DNA from: Streptomyces sp. CT34
Lineage (GTDB): Bacteria > Actinomycetota > Actinomycetes > Streptomycetales > Streptomycetaceae
Assembly (NCBI RefSeq): GCF_000805335.1
Contig: NZ_KN708638.1
Span: 7,616,671-7,680,670, forward strand
Direction: 5' to 3'
Length of the DNA: 64,000 nt
The position numbers and the translations under genes were made by a program. The notes beneath the pieces were generated by a model. The model ran no database searches, was not told the origin of the DNA, and saw nothing but the letters and a program-made list of their open reading frames with translations. Each line of letters begins with the position of its first letter. Position 1 is the stretch's first letter. This document shows, piece after piece, positions 52,421-61,353 of the stretch.

Positions 52421-54520
52421 CTACCAGGGGTGCCGGGTCCTCGACGGGGCCGAGGAGGCGAAGAGTTCGTCCACGGCGCGGACTTCGAGGAGCGCCGCCG
52501 GCTCGCGCGCCGCGCGGCGCAGCCCGGGGAGGTGGAAGGCGGTCCCGCAGGTACCTCCCAGGAACACCCGTGTCCCGTCCGGGAGGTGACGGTGCAACTC
52601 GTAGTGCCGGACCGGTCCGGCGGAGCGCCGCCAGGTCACCCGCAGTGCGGTCGTCCCGCCCGCGGTGGCGGCCTCGGTGACCTTCAGCCCGTGGGGCGCA
52701 CCGGGCTTCCGTGCGGCGCCGTGGACCGCGAGCCCGCCCAGCCGCCAGGCGACGGGGGCGCCCGCGCGCCCGGTGAGCCGAACGCCCAGCGCGCGGACGG
52801 TGCCGGTGCCCGCGGCGCCGCCGATCCGCAGGGTGACGGTGCGCCAGCCACCCTCGCCCGCCTCGACGGTCCCGGCGGGCAGGTAGACGTACGGCGCGGG
52901 CTCGCCGGGCGCCGGGGCGTCCCGCCGGGCGACGGCGACCTCCACGGTCACCGGGCCCGAGCCCGGGTCGAGGCGGTGGGTGAGGTCCAGGACCGTGGCG
53001 GCTCCGCACCGCAGCCGGGTGGGGAACAGCTCGACCGTCGTGGGGGAGTCGAGGGTGCCGCGGACCAGCAGACTGCTGCCGCCGCGCCAGGCGTCGGCGA
53101 AGTCCAGGGTGACGGAGGGGCATTGGCCCGCGGTCCGGACCGCCCAGCGTCTCGGGGGCAGCCGGTCCTGGAGCCCGAGGCGGTTCCAGGGCGTGTCGGA
53201 GGTGACCGTGCCGCGGTCGTACCAGCGCAGGCCGTGGCCGGTGTTGAAGGTCGTGGCGAACGGCAGCGCGGTGACGGCCGAACGGTCGGCGACCGACGCG
53301 GCGGGGGCCCGCCAGCCGCCGCCCGGCCCGCCCGGCCGGGTCGGATCGAGGCCCTCGCCGCACCAGAACCGGTCGTCCGCGGCGTGGAAGTCACCCGGTG
53401 TGCGTCCCGCGGGCAGATGGCTCAGGGTCCACTCCGGCCGGTAGAAGCCGTACGAGACCACCTGGTCCCGGTCGGTGGGGACGATCGCGTCCCAGTCCGT
53501 CACGGTGTCCCAGCCGGCCGACTCGACGTCGACCCCGGCCCACAACTCGTAGCGGCTGCGGCCCAGTTGTTCCGCAAGCCGCCCGGAGTCGGCGAGCGAT
53601 CGCGCGCTCCAGCGGAAGTCCACGAACAGGGTGTCGGCGACCGGGCCCGCGGCGTCCTGGAAGAACTCCTGGTTCCGTTCGTCGAGCGCCCCCTGCCAGC
53701 CGACCCGGCCGCTGGTGTCCATCGCGTCGTACCAGGTGATCCGCAGCCCGTGCGGTGCGCCCGCCGCCCGCAGCGCCCGGAGGAACCCCCGCATGTCGGC
53801 GGCCAGCGCGGCATCCCCGCCCTCCGTCTCGGCGTTGAGGAACCAGCCGTCGAAACCGTACGCCCGCGCGACCGCCACCAGCTTCGCGGCCAGCGGGAAC
53901 CGCCCCGCCGCGTCCTTCCGCACCAGGTCCCGGGTCCAGCGCAGCTGCCCGCCGTACGCCACCGGCGGCAGGAAGACGGTGCCCAGTACGGGCACGCCGT
54001 TGCGGTGCGCGGCGTCCACGACCGGGGCGTTCGGGGCCACGATCAGCCCCTCGCCGGCCGAGCCGCCCCAGAAGACCAGTTCGTCGAGGTACGCCCAGTG
54101 CGTGGGCGCGTAGTAGTCGGCGGTGGCCGAGCCCTGGGACGGATTGCCCGCGGTGCGGTCGAAGGCCGCCAGCGCGCTGATCCGGGCCTGGCCGGCGCGG
54201 GCGGTGGTGTTCGCGGGGACCGGGGTGAACCGCTCGGCGAGCGGCACCGTCGCCGTGTTGAACGGAAGGTCCCGGTCGGCCTTTGGCGTCCAGTCCGCCA
54301 GGCTGCGCCAGACGATCCCGTCGCCGGGCGTGCCGGAGGGCAGCGAGTCGGGGAACCAGTACGCGGCGTACGGCTGCAAAGGGGCGGCGGTGCGCGGGCG
54401 CCGGGCGGCCACCGCGGTGCCCGGCGGTGGGCCGAGCAGGGCCGCCGCGGCCCCCACCCCGGCGAGCAGCACACGGCGCCGGGGGAGGGGGCGGGAGAAG
54501 GGGAGGCGAGGCCGGTGCAT
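52421..54520 (-). CDS. GH85 endo-beta-N-acetylglucosaminidase, Tat-exported
   Basis: 699 residues from ATG with GGAGGA upstream. An N-terminal twin-arginine signal (PLPRRRVLLAGVGAAAALL) predicts Tat export. GH85 catalytic domain about 45-400 with the N-x-E pair N229 and E231 in WFLNAETEGG, the substrate-assisted catalytic residues of this family. C-terminal beta-sandwich domains follow. It cleaves the GlcNAc-GlcNAc core of N-glycans. It sits between GH5 and GH38 genes and downstream of an ABC importer, so it should supply free N-glycans for uptake. Confidence 0.93.
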   Translation of the reverse strand: MHRPRLPFSRPLPRRRVLLAGVGAAAALLGPPPGTAVAARRPRTAAPLQPYAAYWFPDSLPSGTPGDGIVWRSLADWTPKADRDLPFNTATVPLAERFTPVPANTTARAGQARISALAAFDRTAGNPSQGSATADYYAPTHWAYLDELVFWGGSAGEGLIVAPNAPVVDAAHRNGVPVLGTVFLPPVAYGGQLRWTRDLVRKDAAGRFPLAAKLVAVARAYGFDGWFLNAETEGGDAALAADMRGFLRALRAAGAPHGLRITWYDAMDTSGRVGWQGALDERNQEFFQDAAGPVADTLFVDFRWSARSLADSGRLAEQLGRSRYELWAGVDVESAGWDTVTDWDAIVPTDRDQVVSYGFYRPEWTLSHLPAGRTPGDFHAADDRFWCGEGLDPTRPGGPGGGWRAPAASVADRSAVTALPFATTFNTGHGLRWYDRGTVTSDTPWNRLGLQDRLPPRRWAVRTAGQCPSVTLDFADAWRGGSSLLVRGTLDSPTTVELFPTRLRCGAATVLDLTHRLDPGSGPVTVEVAVARRDAPAPGEPAPYVYLPAGTVEAGEGGWRTVTLRIGGAAGTGTVRALGVRLTGRAGAPVAWRLGGLAVHGAARKPGAPHGLKVTEAATAGGTTALRVTWRRSAGPVRHYELHRHLPDGTRVFLGGTCGTAFHLPGLRRAAREPAALLEVRAVDELFASSAPSRTRHPW

Positions 54521-54573
54521 GAGGGCTCCTCCGGGAGAGGCGGACGGCGGTTTGCTGCGGACGCGGCCGGACC

Positions 54574-55893
54574 CTAGGACCGGTCCGACGGCTCGGAGGC
54601 GGGGCGACCCCGGCGCGCGGCGCTCCCCACCTCCTCCGGCGTGCACACCTCGCTGATCCCACGTGCCGTCAAGTGACCTGTATCAGAGGCAAGTTGGGCG
54701 AGAACGAGAGCGGGGCGGGCGCCCTGTGCGGCGAGTTCCGCCCAGGCTTCGAAGACCGTGCCGCCGGGTGCGCACACCGACCGGTGCGGCGCGGCCTCGG
54801 TGTCGCCCGCGTCGACGACCAGTGCGGTGCGGCGGGCCGGCGGCCGGTGCGTACGCCCCCGCCATTCCGCGGCCAGCGCCGCCAGCGCCCGCCCCACCGG
54901 CTTGACCGAACGGTCGTTGCCGAGCAGCCCCAGTCCGTACTCCAGTTCCGGGAAGTCCGCGAGCGACCGGGACACATCGTGCGAGCACCACCAGGTGATG
55001 CCCCAAAGTCCGGTGCAGTCAAGGGCGTTGCGGACGGTGGCCTCGGCGAAGCGCACCGCGTGGTCCTCGGGGATGTGGGGCGCGGGGGCGCCGACCTCCT
55101 GGAGCCACACCGGGCGGTGCGGATCGCGCGCCCACGCCTTGGACAGCTCGACGAGATAGGCGGTGTGCTGCTCGGTGGCGGTGCCGGCCGGGCCGTGGCG
55201 CTGCGCGGTGCCGTTGAACACCCAGGAGTGCACCGCCGTCATGGCACCCAGCCGCGCGGCGTGGGCGGGGGTGAAGGGATGGCCGTCGCGGTACCAGGCG
55301 GCGTCGTACGCGGCGTGCAGATGCGGCAGTCCGGGCGCGCCGCGCTCGCAGGCCGCCAGCATCCGCTCCAGCCAGGCCGCCGCCTGCCCGGCCGTGACGC
55401 GGTCCGGATCCGGGTGCGGGCCGTCCGAGAACTGGTCGATCTCGTTGCCCAGCGTCATGCCGAGGAAGTTCGGCCGGTCGGCGAGCGCCGCGGCCAGCGT
55501 CCGCAGATACTCCTCCTGGCCGGCCAGCACCCCGGGGTCGGTGAAGATGTTGCGGCGGTGCCAGGTCCGCGTCCAGGCGGGCAGGAAGTCGAAGCTGGAC
55601 AGATGCCCCTGGAGGCCGTCCACACTGACGTCCAGCCCGCGCTCGGCCGCGGCGTCCGCCAGCCGCACCAGCTGCTCGACGGCCCGCGGCCGGATCAGGG
55701 TGCGGTTGGGCTGGAACAGCGGCCAGAGCGGAAAGACCCGGATGTGGTCCAGGCCGAGGCCGGCGATGGAGTCGAGATCGGCGCGTACCGCGTCGAGATC
55801 GAAGTCCAGCCAGTGGTGGAACCACCCTTGGGAGGGGGTGTAGTTGACGCCGAAGCGCGGACGGTGGGCGGTGTCGGTGTCCGGTACGGGCAT
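54574..55893 (-). CDS. GH5 beta-mannosidase-like glycosidase (probably GH5_18)
   Basis: 439 residues, cytoplasmic (no signal). GH5 barrel with acid/base E151 in LGNEID and nucleophile E266 in WLQEVGAP. FGVNYTPSQGWFHHWLDFD at the N-terminus and WWCSHDV later are typical of the actinobacterial GH5 group that cleaves Man-beta-1,4-GlcNAc. Such enzymes finish N-glycan core degradation in actinobacterial N-glycan loci. The subfamily call is inferred from context and would need an alignment. The upstream gap carries a tandem repeat that duplicates the RBS-like segment. Confidence 0.82.
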   Translation of the reverse strand: MPVPDTDTAHRPRFGVNYTPSQGWFHHWLDFDLDAVRADLDSIAGLGLDHIRVFPLWPLFQPNRTLIRPRAVEQLVRLADAAAERGLDVSVDGLQGHLSSFDFLPAWTRTWHRRNIFTDPGVLAGQEEYLRTLAAALADRPNFLGMTLGNEIDQFSDGPHPDPDRVTAGQAAAWLERMLAACERGAPGLPHLHAAYDAAWYRDGHPFTPAHAARLGAMTAVHSWVFNGTAQRHGPAGTATEQHTAYLVELSKAWARDPHRPVWLQEVGAPAPHIPEDHAVRFAEATVRNALDCTGLWGITWWCSHDVSRSLADFPELEYGLGLLGNDRSVKPVGRALAALAAEWRGRTHRPPARRTALVVDAGDTEAAPHRSVCAPGGTVFEAWAELAAQGARPALVLAQLASDTGHLTARGISEVCTPEEVGSAARRGRPASEPSDRS

Positions 55894-55902
55894 GTGGAGT
55901 CC

Positions 55903-55938
55903 TGTCCCTCTACGGGTGTCTTGTCCCTCTACGGGTGT
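55903..55938. repeat. Tandem 17-bp repeat, period 19, before the GH5 gene
   Basis: TGTCCCTCTACGGGTGT at 55903-55919 and again at 55922-55938. On the gene strand each copy reads ACACCCGTAGAGGGACA, so the purine-rich segment near the RBS is duplicated. Confidence 0.75.
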
Positions 55939-55979
55939 GTCCTCTGCGGATGCGGTGCGGGCGTCGGCCCCGGCCGGGC

Positions 55980-56885
55980 TCAGCCCTTGACGGCGCCCTC
56001 GTCGACGCCGCGGAAGAAATAACGCTGGAGGCAGGCGAACATCACCATCAGCGGGAGTACCGCGATGACCGTGCCGGCCGCGACCAGCCGCTGGTTGTCC
56101 GCGAACGTGCCGTGCAGGAAGTTCAGGCCGACGGTCAGGGTGAACTTCGACTGGTCGCTCAGCACGATCAGCGGCCAGAGGAAGTCGTCCCAGGCCCCCA
56201 TGAAGGCGAAGACCGCGACGACGGCGAGGGTGCCCCTGACCGACGGCAGCGCGATGCGGACGAACCGCTGCCAGGCGTTGGCGCCGTCGACATACGCGGC
56301 CTCCTCGACCTCGTACGGCAGGTGCCCGAAGGCGTTCCGCATCAGCAGCACGTTCATCGCGCCGATACAGGCGGGCAGCACCACGCCGAGCAGGGTGTTG
56401 TTCAACTGGAGCTGACGCATTGTCAAGAACTGGGCGATCATGATGCTTTCCACCGGGACCAGCATCGCCGCGATGAACACCAGCAGTGCGGCCCTGCGGC
56501 CCCGGAAGCGCATCCGGGCCAGCGCATAGCCGGCCAGCGCCGCACCCGCGCAGTTGGTCAGCACGTTCGCAGCGGCGACCTTGAGGGAGTTCAGCGCGGA
56601 GTCCCAGACCGGGATGATCCTGGCGACCGCCGCGTAGTTGCCGAGGGTGATCTCGTGCGGGAGCAGGCTCGGCGGATAGCGGTAGATGTCCTCGCCGGGC
56701 CCCTTGAGGGAGGTCGACAGCTGCCACAGGAACGGGCCAACTGTCAGTGCCAGTACGGCGAGCAGCAACAGATAGCGGAGCACCGGCAGCCGTAGCCGCC
56801 GGGCCGGGCCCCGCCGGACCGGCATCCGCCGCCCGCCGCCCGTACGCCGCTCGGTCCGCGACCGTACCTCCACCGTGGCGCTCAT
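55980..56885 (-). CDS. Sugar ABC transporter permease (MalG-like)
   Basis: 301 residues, six membrane segments after a basic N-terminal tail. The EAA loop EVEEAAYVDGANAWQRFVRIALP, which contacts the ATPase, is intact. ATG overlaps the stop of the partner permease (ATGA). With it and the upstream binding lipoprotein it forms a CUT1-type importer. No ATPase gene is present; the shared MsiK ATPase is the likely partner. Confidence 0.92.
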   Translation of the reverse strand: MSATVEVRSRTERRTGGGRRMPVRRGPARRLRLPVLRYLLLLAVLALTVGPFLWQLSTSLKGPGEDIYRYPPSLLPHEITLGNYAAVARIIPVWDSALNSLKVAAANVLTNCAGAALAGYALARMRFRGRRAALLVFIAAMLVPVESIMIAQFLTMRQLQLNNTLLGVVLPACIGAMNVLLMRNAFGHLPYEVEEAAYVDGANAWQRFVRIALPSVRGTLAVVAVFAFMGAWDDFLWPLIVLSDQSKFTLTVGLNFLHGTFADNQRLVAAGTVIAVLPLMVMFACLQRYFFRGVDEGAVKG

Positions 56886-57790
56886 CGGTCCTCCCCGCGC
56901 TGGGCCCGCAGCACCAGCAGCATCAGCCCGAGGGTGAGGACGAAGACCACGACGGACACCGCCGAGGCGTAGCCGACCCGGCCGCTCAGCCCGGTGCCGA
57001 CCTGCTGGACGAGCATCACCAGCGTGGTGTCCTCGCCGCCGGGGCCGCCGGTCGGCCCCGCCATCAGATAGACCTCGGAGAACACCCGGAACGCGTTGAC
57101 CGAGGAGAGCGCGGCCACCAGCACCATCGTGGAGCGCACCGCCGGCACGGTGACGGTCAGGAAGCGGCGCACCGGCCCGGCACCGTCGACGGCGCACGCC
57201 TCGTGCAACTCCCGGGGGACGCCGGCCAGTGCCGCAAGATAAATGATCATGTAGTAGCCGAGCCCCTTCCAGACCGTCACCGCCATCGCGCTGAGCAGCA
57301 GCAGCCAGGGATCGCCGAGAAACCCGACCCGGCCGAAACCCAGCGCCTCCAGCAGCGCGTTGATCAGCCCCCGGTCGTCCAGCAACCACACCCATATCAG
57401 CCCGACCACCACGACGGAGGCGACCACCGGCGTGTAGAACGCGGCCCGGAAGAAGGCGATCCCGGGGATCCGCCGCTGGACCAGCAGGGCCAGCAGCAGC
57501 GGCAGTACCACCAGCAGCGGTACGGCCCCCAGGACGTAGAGCAGGCTGTTGCGCAGCCCCGTCCAGAACATCGCGTCGTGCATCAGCTCCCGGTAGTTGG
57601 CACCGCCGACGAACCGCCCTGTGGTGAGCGTACGGGCATCGGTGAAGGAATGCGCCACCGTGCTGAGAAAGGGATAGAGGCTGAATCCGCCGACGACCAG
57701 CAGACCGGGCGCCAGGAACAGCCACGGCGTGGACGGCAGATGCGTACGGATACCGACGCGGGTCTTCCGGTCAGCGGTTCGGCGCGCCAT
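56882..57790 (-). CDS. Sugar ABC transporter permease (MalF-like)
   Basis: 302 residues from the ATG of MARRTADRK (11 bp after the binding-protein gene). An earlier in-frame ATG would overlap that gene by 28 bp. Six helices and the EAA loop ELHEACAVDGAGPVRRFLTVTVP are seen. Partner of the overlapping MalG-like permease in the putative N-glycan importer. Confidence 0.92.
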   Translation of the reverse strand: MARRTADRKTRVGIRTHLPSTPWLFLAPGLLVVGGFSLYPFLSTVAHSFTDARTLTTGRFVGGANYRELMHDAMFWTGLRNSLLYVLGAVPLLVVLPLLLALLVQRRIPGIAFFRAAFYTPVVASVVVVGLIWVWLLDDRGLINALLEALGFGRVGFLGDPWLLLLSAMAVTVWKGLGYYMIIYLAALAGVPRELHEACAVDGAGPVRRFLTVTVPAVRSTMVLVAALSSVNAFRVFSEVYLMAGPTGGPGGEDTTLVMLVQQVGTGLSGRVGYASAVSVVVFVLTLGLMLLVLRAQRGEDR

Positions 57791-57801
57791 CGCCCGCCGC
57801 C

Positions 57802-59097
57802 TCAGCCGGTTTTGAGGAGGCGGTTGCACTCCGCCACCGCACCGTCCAGTGCGGCCTTCGGCGACTGCTTGCCCTGTACGGCCTTCGCGACGGCATTCCG
57901 CAGTACCGTCTTCATCTGGTCGCTGAGCAGTACCGGGGTGTAATTCACCGCGGTCTTCAGGGACTTGGCGGACACCACCCGCACCCGGGTCACATCCGTC
58001 CCGTCCTCCTCGGTGAAGTACGGATCGTCCAGCGAGCCCTTCGTGCTCGGGAAGACCGTGACCTGTTTCGCGAACGCCATCTGGTTCTGCCGGTCCGTGA
58101 CGAAGTGCGCAAAGGCCACCGCCGCCGGTTCGACCCTGCTCTGCGCGTTCACCATCAGGCCCTGGACGTACATATTCGCCTTACCGGTGTTGTTCACCGC
58201 GTCCGTGATGCCGATGTTCTTGTACAGGCTCGGGGCGTCCTTCCTGAAGTTCCCCAGATCGAGCGCGCTGCCCGGGTTCATGGCCACCGACTGCTGCTCG
58301 AACTTCCGCCCGGCGGACTCCGCCTGGGCGGTGAGCGCCTGCGAGTCCAGCGCCCCGGCCGCGTACAGCTCCCGGTAGTGCCGGAGCAGTTCGACGCCCT
58401 TGGGCTCGTTGAACGTGAACGCGGTGCCCTGCGCGTTCATCAGCCGTACGCCGTAGCGCCCGAAGTCCTCGATCGACGGCGTACTCGCCAGCATCGCGAT
58501 CTTCCGGCCGCTCTTTTGCGCCATCGCCACCGCGTCCCGGAAGAGCTGATCGTACGTGGTGGGCGGCTTCGCCGGATCCAGACCGGCCCTGCGGAACAGC
58601 TCCTTGTTGTAGAACATCGGCCCGGTGTTCAGATACCAGGGAAAGGCGTAGACACCCCGCATTCCCGGCATCTGCTGGCTCTGCCATGCCGCATCCAGAT
58701 ACTCACCGCGGTACTTCCCCGCCGCCCTTTCCAGATTCAGCGCCAACCCGGCCTTCGCCAGCGGATAGGTGAGATCCGGCGACACATTCACCACATCCGG
58801 CAGCGTCCCGCCCGCGGCATCCGCACTCAGTTTCTCCGGATATCCCTCGGCCGGCTGATCGATCCAGTTGATCCTGGCGTCCGGATACTTCTTCTCGAAT
58901 TCCGCGATGACCCCGTCGAAGTATTTCTTGAAATGCGCCTTGAGATTCCACGTCTGAAAGGTGACCTGCCCCTCCACCTTTCCCGAGGCGCTGTCCGATC
59001 CGCCGGTGTCGCCCGAGGCACCGCAGCCGGTCAAGGAGAGCGCCGAGGTGACCAGAATCGCGGTGGCGGCGGCTGCCCGGCGGGATGCACGACGCAT
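57802..59097 (-). CDS. Sugar-binding lipoprotein (family 1 extracellular solute-binding)
   Basis: 431 residues. A signal peptide ends in lipobox LSLTGC (C25), then a linker and the SBP fold with VTFQTWNLKAHFKKYFDGVI, and PWYLNTGPMFYNKELFRRAG typical of oligosaccharide binders. It is the first gene of the operon, directly behind the LacI operator. Likely ligand: oligosaccharides released by the GH85 enzyme. Confidence 0.92.
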   Translation of the reverse strand: MRRASRRAAAATAILVTSALSLTGCGASGDTGGSDSASGKVEGQVTFQTWNLKAHFKKYFDGVIAEFEKKYPDARINWIDQPAEGYPEKLSADAAGGTLPDVVNVSPDLTYPLAKAGLALNLERAAGKYRGEYLDAAWQSQQMPGMRGVYAFPWYLNTGPMFYNKELFRRAGLDPAKPPTTYDQLFRDAVAMAQKSGRKIAMLASTPSIEDFGRYGVRLMNAQGTAFTFNEPKGVELLRHYRELYAAGALDSQALTAQAESAGRKFEQQSVAMNPGSALDLGNFRKDAPSLYKNIGITDAVNNTGKANMYVQGLMVNAQSRVEPAAVAFAHFVTDRQNQMAFAKQVTVFPSTKGSLDDPYFTEEDGTDVTRVRVVSAKSLKTAVNYTPVLLSDQMKTVLRNAVAKAVQGKQSPKAALDGAVAECNRLLKTG

Positions 59098-59208
59098 GGT
59101 TGGCTCCTTAGCTCAGGTGTGGCTCAGGTGCGCGGACCAGAAACATTCCGAAGTTCATCCGGGTCTCTACGGCGGTACCGGGAGAGGGACCACCGGCGAC
59201 GATGCGGC

Positions 59209-59238
59209 ACGCTACTAATGCGATTTAGTAGGTGTCAA
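59209..59238 (-). promoter_or_regulatory. Operon promoter with LacI operator in the spacer
   Basis: On the gene strand TTGACA (59233-59238), 18-nt spacer, TAGCGT (59209-59214). The palindrome CTACTAATGCGATTTAGTAG (59212-59231), CG-centred with seven paired outer positions per arm, fills the spacer and overlaps the -10 box, so a bound LacI protein would block RNA polymerase. Confidence 0.8.
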
Positions 59239-59282
59239 TACCGCGACCGCGGACGATTCTCCGGCGACGGCCGGGCAGCCGT

Positions 59283-59330
59283 TTGACATGCCGTTCCGCC
59301 CTGATCAGACTGTCCCGCACTAATGCGGTT
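59283..59330 (+). promoter_or_regulatory. lacI promoter with second operator-like half site
   Basis: TTGACA (59283-59288), 17-nt spacer, CAGACT (59306-59311). Just after it, ACTAATGCGGTT (59319-59330) repeats the left half and CG centre of the main operator (11 of 12 bases), at the expected transcript start. This suggests autorepression. Confidence 0.65.
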
Positions 59331-59350
59331 CAGACGGGAGGAGCGCCGGC

Positions 59351-60445
59351 ATGACAGCGCCGGGTGAGGCGGCCCGCCGCAGACCTGCGCGCCGGCCGAC
59401 GATCAAGGACGTCGCCCGCCGCGCCGGGGTCTCGGAGAGCGCCGTCTCCTTCGCACTCAACGACCGGCCGGGGGTCTCCCGGGAAACCCGCGCCCGGGTG
59501 CGGCGCGTCGCGGAGGAGCTGGGCTGGCAGGCCAACAGCGCCGCCCGCGCGCTCTCCGGCGAACGCGCCGGCTGTCTGGGCCTGGTGCTGGCCCGCCCCG
59601 CCCGGACCCTCGGCGTGGAGTCGTTCTTCCTCCAACTCGTCTCCGGTATCCAAGAGGTGCTCTCCGCACGGAAGACCGCGCTGCTCTTCCAGGTCGTCGA
59701 GGACCTGGACACCGAATGCGCCCTCTACCGCCGCTGGTGGGCCGAGCGCCGGGTGGACGGCGTCCTCGTCGTCGACCCCCGCACCGAGGACCCCCGGCCC
59801 GGACTCCTCGCCGCACTCGGTCTCCCCGCGGTCGTCATCGGCGGCCCCGCCACCCCCGGACCGGACGCCGGACCATCCGCCCCGCACCCCCTGCTCTCCA
59901 CCGTCTGGGCCGACGACGCCAAGGCCATGGCCCGGATCCTCGACCACCTCCACGGCCTCGGCCACCGCCGCATCGCGCATGTCGCGGGCATGCCCGAACT
60001 CGCCCACACCGCCCGCCGGATCCGCTCGCTGCGCGCCGAGGCCGGGCTGCGGGGCCTCGACGAGCGGCAGGTCCGCTCGGTGACCACCGACTACTCCGAC
60101 GCCGAGGGGGCCGAGGCCACCCGCCGCATCCTCGACGCCGCCGCACCCCCCACCGCGATCATCTACGACAACGACGTGATGGCGGTGGCCGGCGCCTCGG
60201 TGGCGGCCGGTCGCGGCATCCGCGTGCCGGGCGAGCTGTCCATCGTCGCCTGGGACGACTCCCCGCTGTGCCGCGTCACCCACCCCCGGCTGACCGCCCT
60301 GGTCCGCGACACCCCGGGCTTCGGCCGCCTCGGCGCCGCGGAACTCCTCGCGGTCCTCGACGGCACCCCGCCCCGCACCGTACAGGGCGAACTCCCGCAC
60401 TTGGAACGACGGGAGAGCAGCGGCCCGGTGCCGCAACGGAGCTGA
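59351..60445 (+). CDS. LacI-family transcriptional regulator
   Basis: 364 residues. LacI helix-turn-helix and hinge helix (TIKDVARRAGVSESAVSFAL through ANSAARALSG, about 17-67), then a periplasmic-binding-protein-like effector domain (VDGVLVVDPR, IYDNDVMAVAG, LSIVAWDDSPLC). GGGAGGAG precedes the ATG. Divergent from the ABC/glycosidase operon, with operators in between; it should act as a repressor released by a glycan-derived sugar. Confidence 0.93.
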   Translation: MTAPGEAARRRPARRPTIKDVARRAGVSESAVSFALNDRPGVSRETRARVRRVAEELGWQANSAARALSGERAGCLGLVLARPARTLGVESFFLQLVSGIQEVLSARKTALLFQVVEDLDTECALYRRWWAERRVDGVLVVDPRTEDPRPGLLAALGLPAVVIGGPATPGPDAGPSAPHPLLSTVWADDAKAMARILDHLHGLGHRRIAHVAGMPELAHTARRIRSLRAEAGLRGLDERQVRSVTTDYSDAEGAEATRRILDAAAPPTAIIYDNDVMAVAGASVAAGRGIRVPGELSIVAWDDSPLCRVTHPRLTALVRDTPGFGRLGAAELLAVLDGTPPRTVQGELPHLERRESSGPVPQRS

Positions 60446-60729
60446 CTGCACGTCAGCACGTCAGGGTGCGGCGACGCGACTGCCTCCCCCTCGCGACCGC
60501 GACGCCGCGGACGGCACGGGTCGTCGAGGTCGCCGAACTCACCCGGGCGGTAAGGGTGGTGGCGGAGAAGACCGGGTGAACACCCATGTGGGCCGCATCC
60601 CGGTCGAGTTGGGCTTGCGAAACGGGACCCGGGCCCGCGGTCTTCGCCCACGAGACGGGGTTGGTACGGCCCACCGGGGTCCTAAACGGTACCGAACGGC
60701 CCGTCAAATTCCCCCACACGCAGGGAGTT
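60446..60729. other. Intergenic stretch without a supportable gene
   Basis: About 285 bp between lacI and the exported small protein gene. One reading ends ARVVEVAELTRAVRVVAEKTG (about 60515-60578), which looks protein-like but has no start or RBS. It may be a gene remnant. Confidence 0.35.
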
Positions 60730-61182
60730 TCAGTGGTGTAACACGACCCCGGGTGCCAGCCGCCCGCAGTTCGAGCCGGAAACGCTGACGCTCACCGTCC
60801 CGATGGTCCCGCCCCAGTCCACACAGCGGCCTTTCGCCGCGAGATACACCGGGCCCGCATAGGAGGTGTAATCACCGCTGTCGAAAACCGTGTCGGAGCT
60901 GCCGTCGGAGGGCCCGAGATAGGTGTGGAGGAACACCGGCCTACCAGGGCTGTTCCGGACCGTCACCACGCAGTTCTTTCCGGTCTTCGCGCTGTACGTC
61001 AGATACACGGTCCCTTTTCCGGTGACCGGTAGGGAATTCACGATGCGATATCCGCTGCCGCACACTCCGTTGTACGCCGCGGCCTTCGCCGGCGCGGCCG
61101 ATGCCGTGGTGGCCAGGCCCATCGTGGCGATACCGGCCGCCGCCAGTACCGCGGATCCTGCGATGGCACGTGAACGCTTCAT
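60730..61182 (-). CDS. Secreted spore-associated-protein-like protein
   Basis: 150 residues from the ATG of MKRSRAIAG (G-rich RBS 8 nt upstream). Sec signal peptide to about residue 30 (ASAAPAKA), then a small beta-rich domain with four Cys (GVCGSGYRIV, KNCVVTVRN, GRCVDWGG, GSNCG), probably two disulfides. From memory it resembles SapA, the spore-associated protein of S. coelicolor. Role unknown; surface or spore coat location is inferred. Confidence 0.7.
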   Translation of the reverse strand: MKRSRAIAGSAVLAAAGIATMGLATTASAAPAKAAAYNGVCGSGYRIVNSLPVTGKGTVYLTYSAKTGKNCVVTVRNSPGRPVFLHTYLGPSDGSSDTVFDSGDYTSYAGPVYLAAKGRCVDWGGTIGTVSVSVSGSNCGRLAPGVVLHH

Positions 61183-61353
61183 GGGAATACCCCCGTCAGG
61201 TGGTGTCCGTCGCGTGGTCATTCACCGTGATGGTGATGCACCGTGTTGGACACCGGCCGGACGGGGATGGTTGTACGCGAATTACCCGCTTACTCGGGGG
61301 ACTTGATGCCGACTCACCCCGAGCAGGGTTCATGTGGTCGGTAAGCCCCCCGG

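Noticed and set aside
52430..54577. 715-residue open frame on the + strand opposite GH85
   Set aside because: Shadow frame; the minus strand has the GH85 catalytic residues and a Tat signal.
60515..60578. Protein-like stretch ARVVEVAELTRAVRVVAEKTG
   Set aside because: No start codon with RBS and only about 20 plausible residues. Recorded only as a possible remnant.
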